Shown one piece after another: positions 12,519 to 12,912 of a stretch of DNA of 12,912 nucleotides. The translations under genes were made by a program, and so were the position numbers. Position 1 is the first letter of the stretch. Each line of letters opens with the position of its first letter. Source of the stretch: Candidatus Nitrosopumilus sp. Its GTDB lineage: Archaea > Thermoproteota > Nitrososphaeria > Nitrososphaerales > Nitrosopumilaceae. The stretch lies in NCBI GenBank assembly GCA_016784625.1, contig JADHUF010000028.1, positions 1 to 12,912 of the forward strand, written 5' to 3'. The notes beneath the pieces are model-generated. The model did not search any database, had not been told where the DNA came from, and saw only the letters and a list, made by a program, of their open reading frames with translations.

Positions 12519-12527
12519 AAATTAAAA
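12519..12527 (-). promoter_or_regulatory. TATA-like element of msrA
   Basis: TTTTAATTT on the minus strand is centred about 28 nt before TTG 12495. It supports the non-ATG start on a leaderless mRNA. Confidence 0.5.
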
Positions 12528-12547
12528 TCATTTGTTAAAATTAAAAA

Positions 12548-12912
12548 CTAATTAATTGTAATTATTCCTGTTTGGATAAGAAATTTCAAAGAATTTACAA
12601 ATTCAGATTCTGAAATTAAATCTTGAGACCACCAATTGGCATTATTGCGAACCCAATTAGGAATTTCATTTCCAGAAATATTTTCAGAGGAAATATTTGG
12701 GATTATAATGATATTGTTTTCTAGCATAAATTCAATTCCTGTGATAAAGACAGAATCAGAGATTTCACCTTCTGCCCACCAACCAGCATTTGTTTTAATC
12801 CATGACGGAATTATTTGAGTAGATTTTTGGGTTGAAGGTTGAGAAGGGGCAGGTGTTGTATTGGGTGATTGATTAACAGAAATCGTTGGAGGAGATTCAT
12901 TGTATTCTATTG
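12548..12912 (-). CDS. Protein with two C-terminal WW modules, 3' part only (probably secreted)
   Basis: The frame enters from the right edge and ends at TAG (12548-12550), giving 121 visible codons; the start lies outside. The visible part begins with a Pro/Ser/Thr/Gln-rich linker of about 33 residues (SPNTTPAPSQPSTQKSTQ within it), as in extracellular proteins. Two 37-residue modules follow: PSWIKTNAGWWAEGEISDS... and PNWVRNNANWWSQDLISESE... (starts only shown). They match those of the secreted zinc protease in sequence pattern, length and 49-residue period. Here the modules form the very C-terminus. The missing N-terminus would hold any signal peptide and catalytic domain, so the function is unknown. 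It is upstream of msrA on the same strand, with 52 nt between. Confidence 0.8.
   Translation of the reverse strand, partial: IEYNESPPTISVNQSPNTTPAPSQPSTQKSTQIIPSWIKTNAGWWAEGEISDSVFITGIEFMLENNIIIIPNISSENISGNEIPNWVRNNANWWSQDLISESEFVNSLKFLIQTGIITIN
12551..12808 (-). repeat. Two tandem WW-module coding repeats at the right edge
   Basis: The copies are at 12698-12808 and 12551-12661, 37 codons each with a period of 147 nt (49 codons). They share PxW[VI][KR], AxWW, IxxxxF and a closing hydrophobic block with the pair at 6211-6468. Confidence 0.8.

Noticed and set aside
12636..12818. 60-codon open frame on the plus strand at the right edge
   Set aside because: It is antisense to the WW-module repeats, which read clearly on the minus strand.
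1..12912. tRNA or rRNA genes, CRISPR arrays, insertion sequences, integrase or attachment sites
   Set aside because: I saw no cloverleaf-like sequence, regularly spaced repeats, transposase motifs or terminal inverted repeats; intergenic gaps are short, none above about 130 nt.

Overview
The window looks like chromosome from a marine ammonia-oxidising archaeon of the Nitrosopumilus type (Nitrososphaerota, formerly Thaumarchaeota). Four things point there. The DNA is very AT-rich. It carries a TFIIB-like factor (TFB), an Nre repair protein ending in a PCNA-binding box, and an archaeal YchF-type GTPase. Many genes have a TATA-like element centred 25-29 nt before the start codon, as expected for leaderless archaeal mRNAs. 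Secreted proteins also carry a Trp-Trp module that I associate with this phylum. The assignment is inference from gene content; no rRNA or tRNA lies in the window.

Left part (1-5574): the 5' end of an unknown gene, nre, a YwbE-family small protein, two very small genes that each follow a nearly identical 20-nt promoter-like repeat, ychF, a two-gene operon (CoA-binding protein plus unknown helical protein), birA, and an unknown coiled-coil protein with a lysine-rich tail. The DNA is densely packed. Convergent genes are separated by 1 to 12 nt, and transcription stop signals seem to sit inside the opposing genes.

Middle (5575-8163): a secreted TPR protein with two 37-residue WW modules and a C-terminal matrixin-like zinc protease domain, then a TFB gene.

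Right part (8160-11120): a polyhydroxyalkanoate (PHA) storage locus. phaE and phaC overlap on the + strand. They converge on a minus-strand pair: an AbrB-type DNA-binding domain fused to a granule-protein-like N-terminus, and a phasin-like protein with a textbook Shine-Dalgarno site. A DUF6659-like gene starts 54 nt from phaE and may share its TATA element. PhaC has the full Cys/Asp/His triad of class III synthases. Together these look like a complete polymerising, coating and regulating set, parallel to the haloarchaeal phaRP-phaEC cluster.

Right edge (11156-12912): an alpha/beta hydrolase, msrA, and the 3' part of a gene for a protein with two more WW modules. These have the same 37-residue length and the same 49-residue period as those in the secreted protease. 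No CRISPR array, insertion sequence or integrase was seen. The most interesting items are the 49-residue-period WW modules, the AbrB/phasin-like fusion in the PHA locus, the bidirectional TATA element beside phaE, and the repeated promoter element in front of the two tiny genes.
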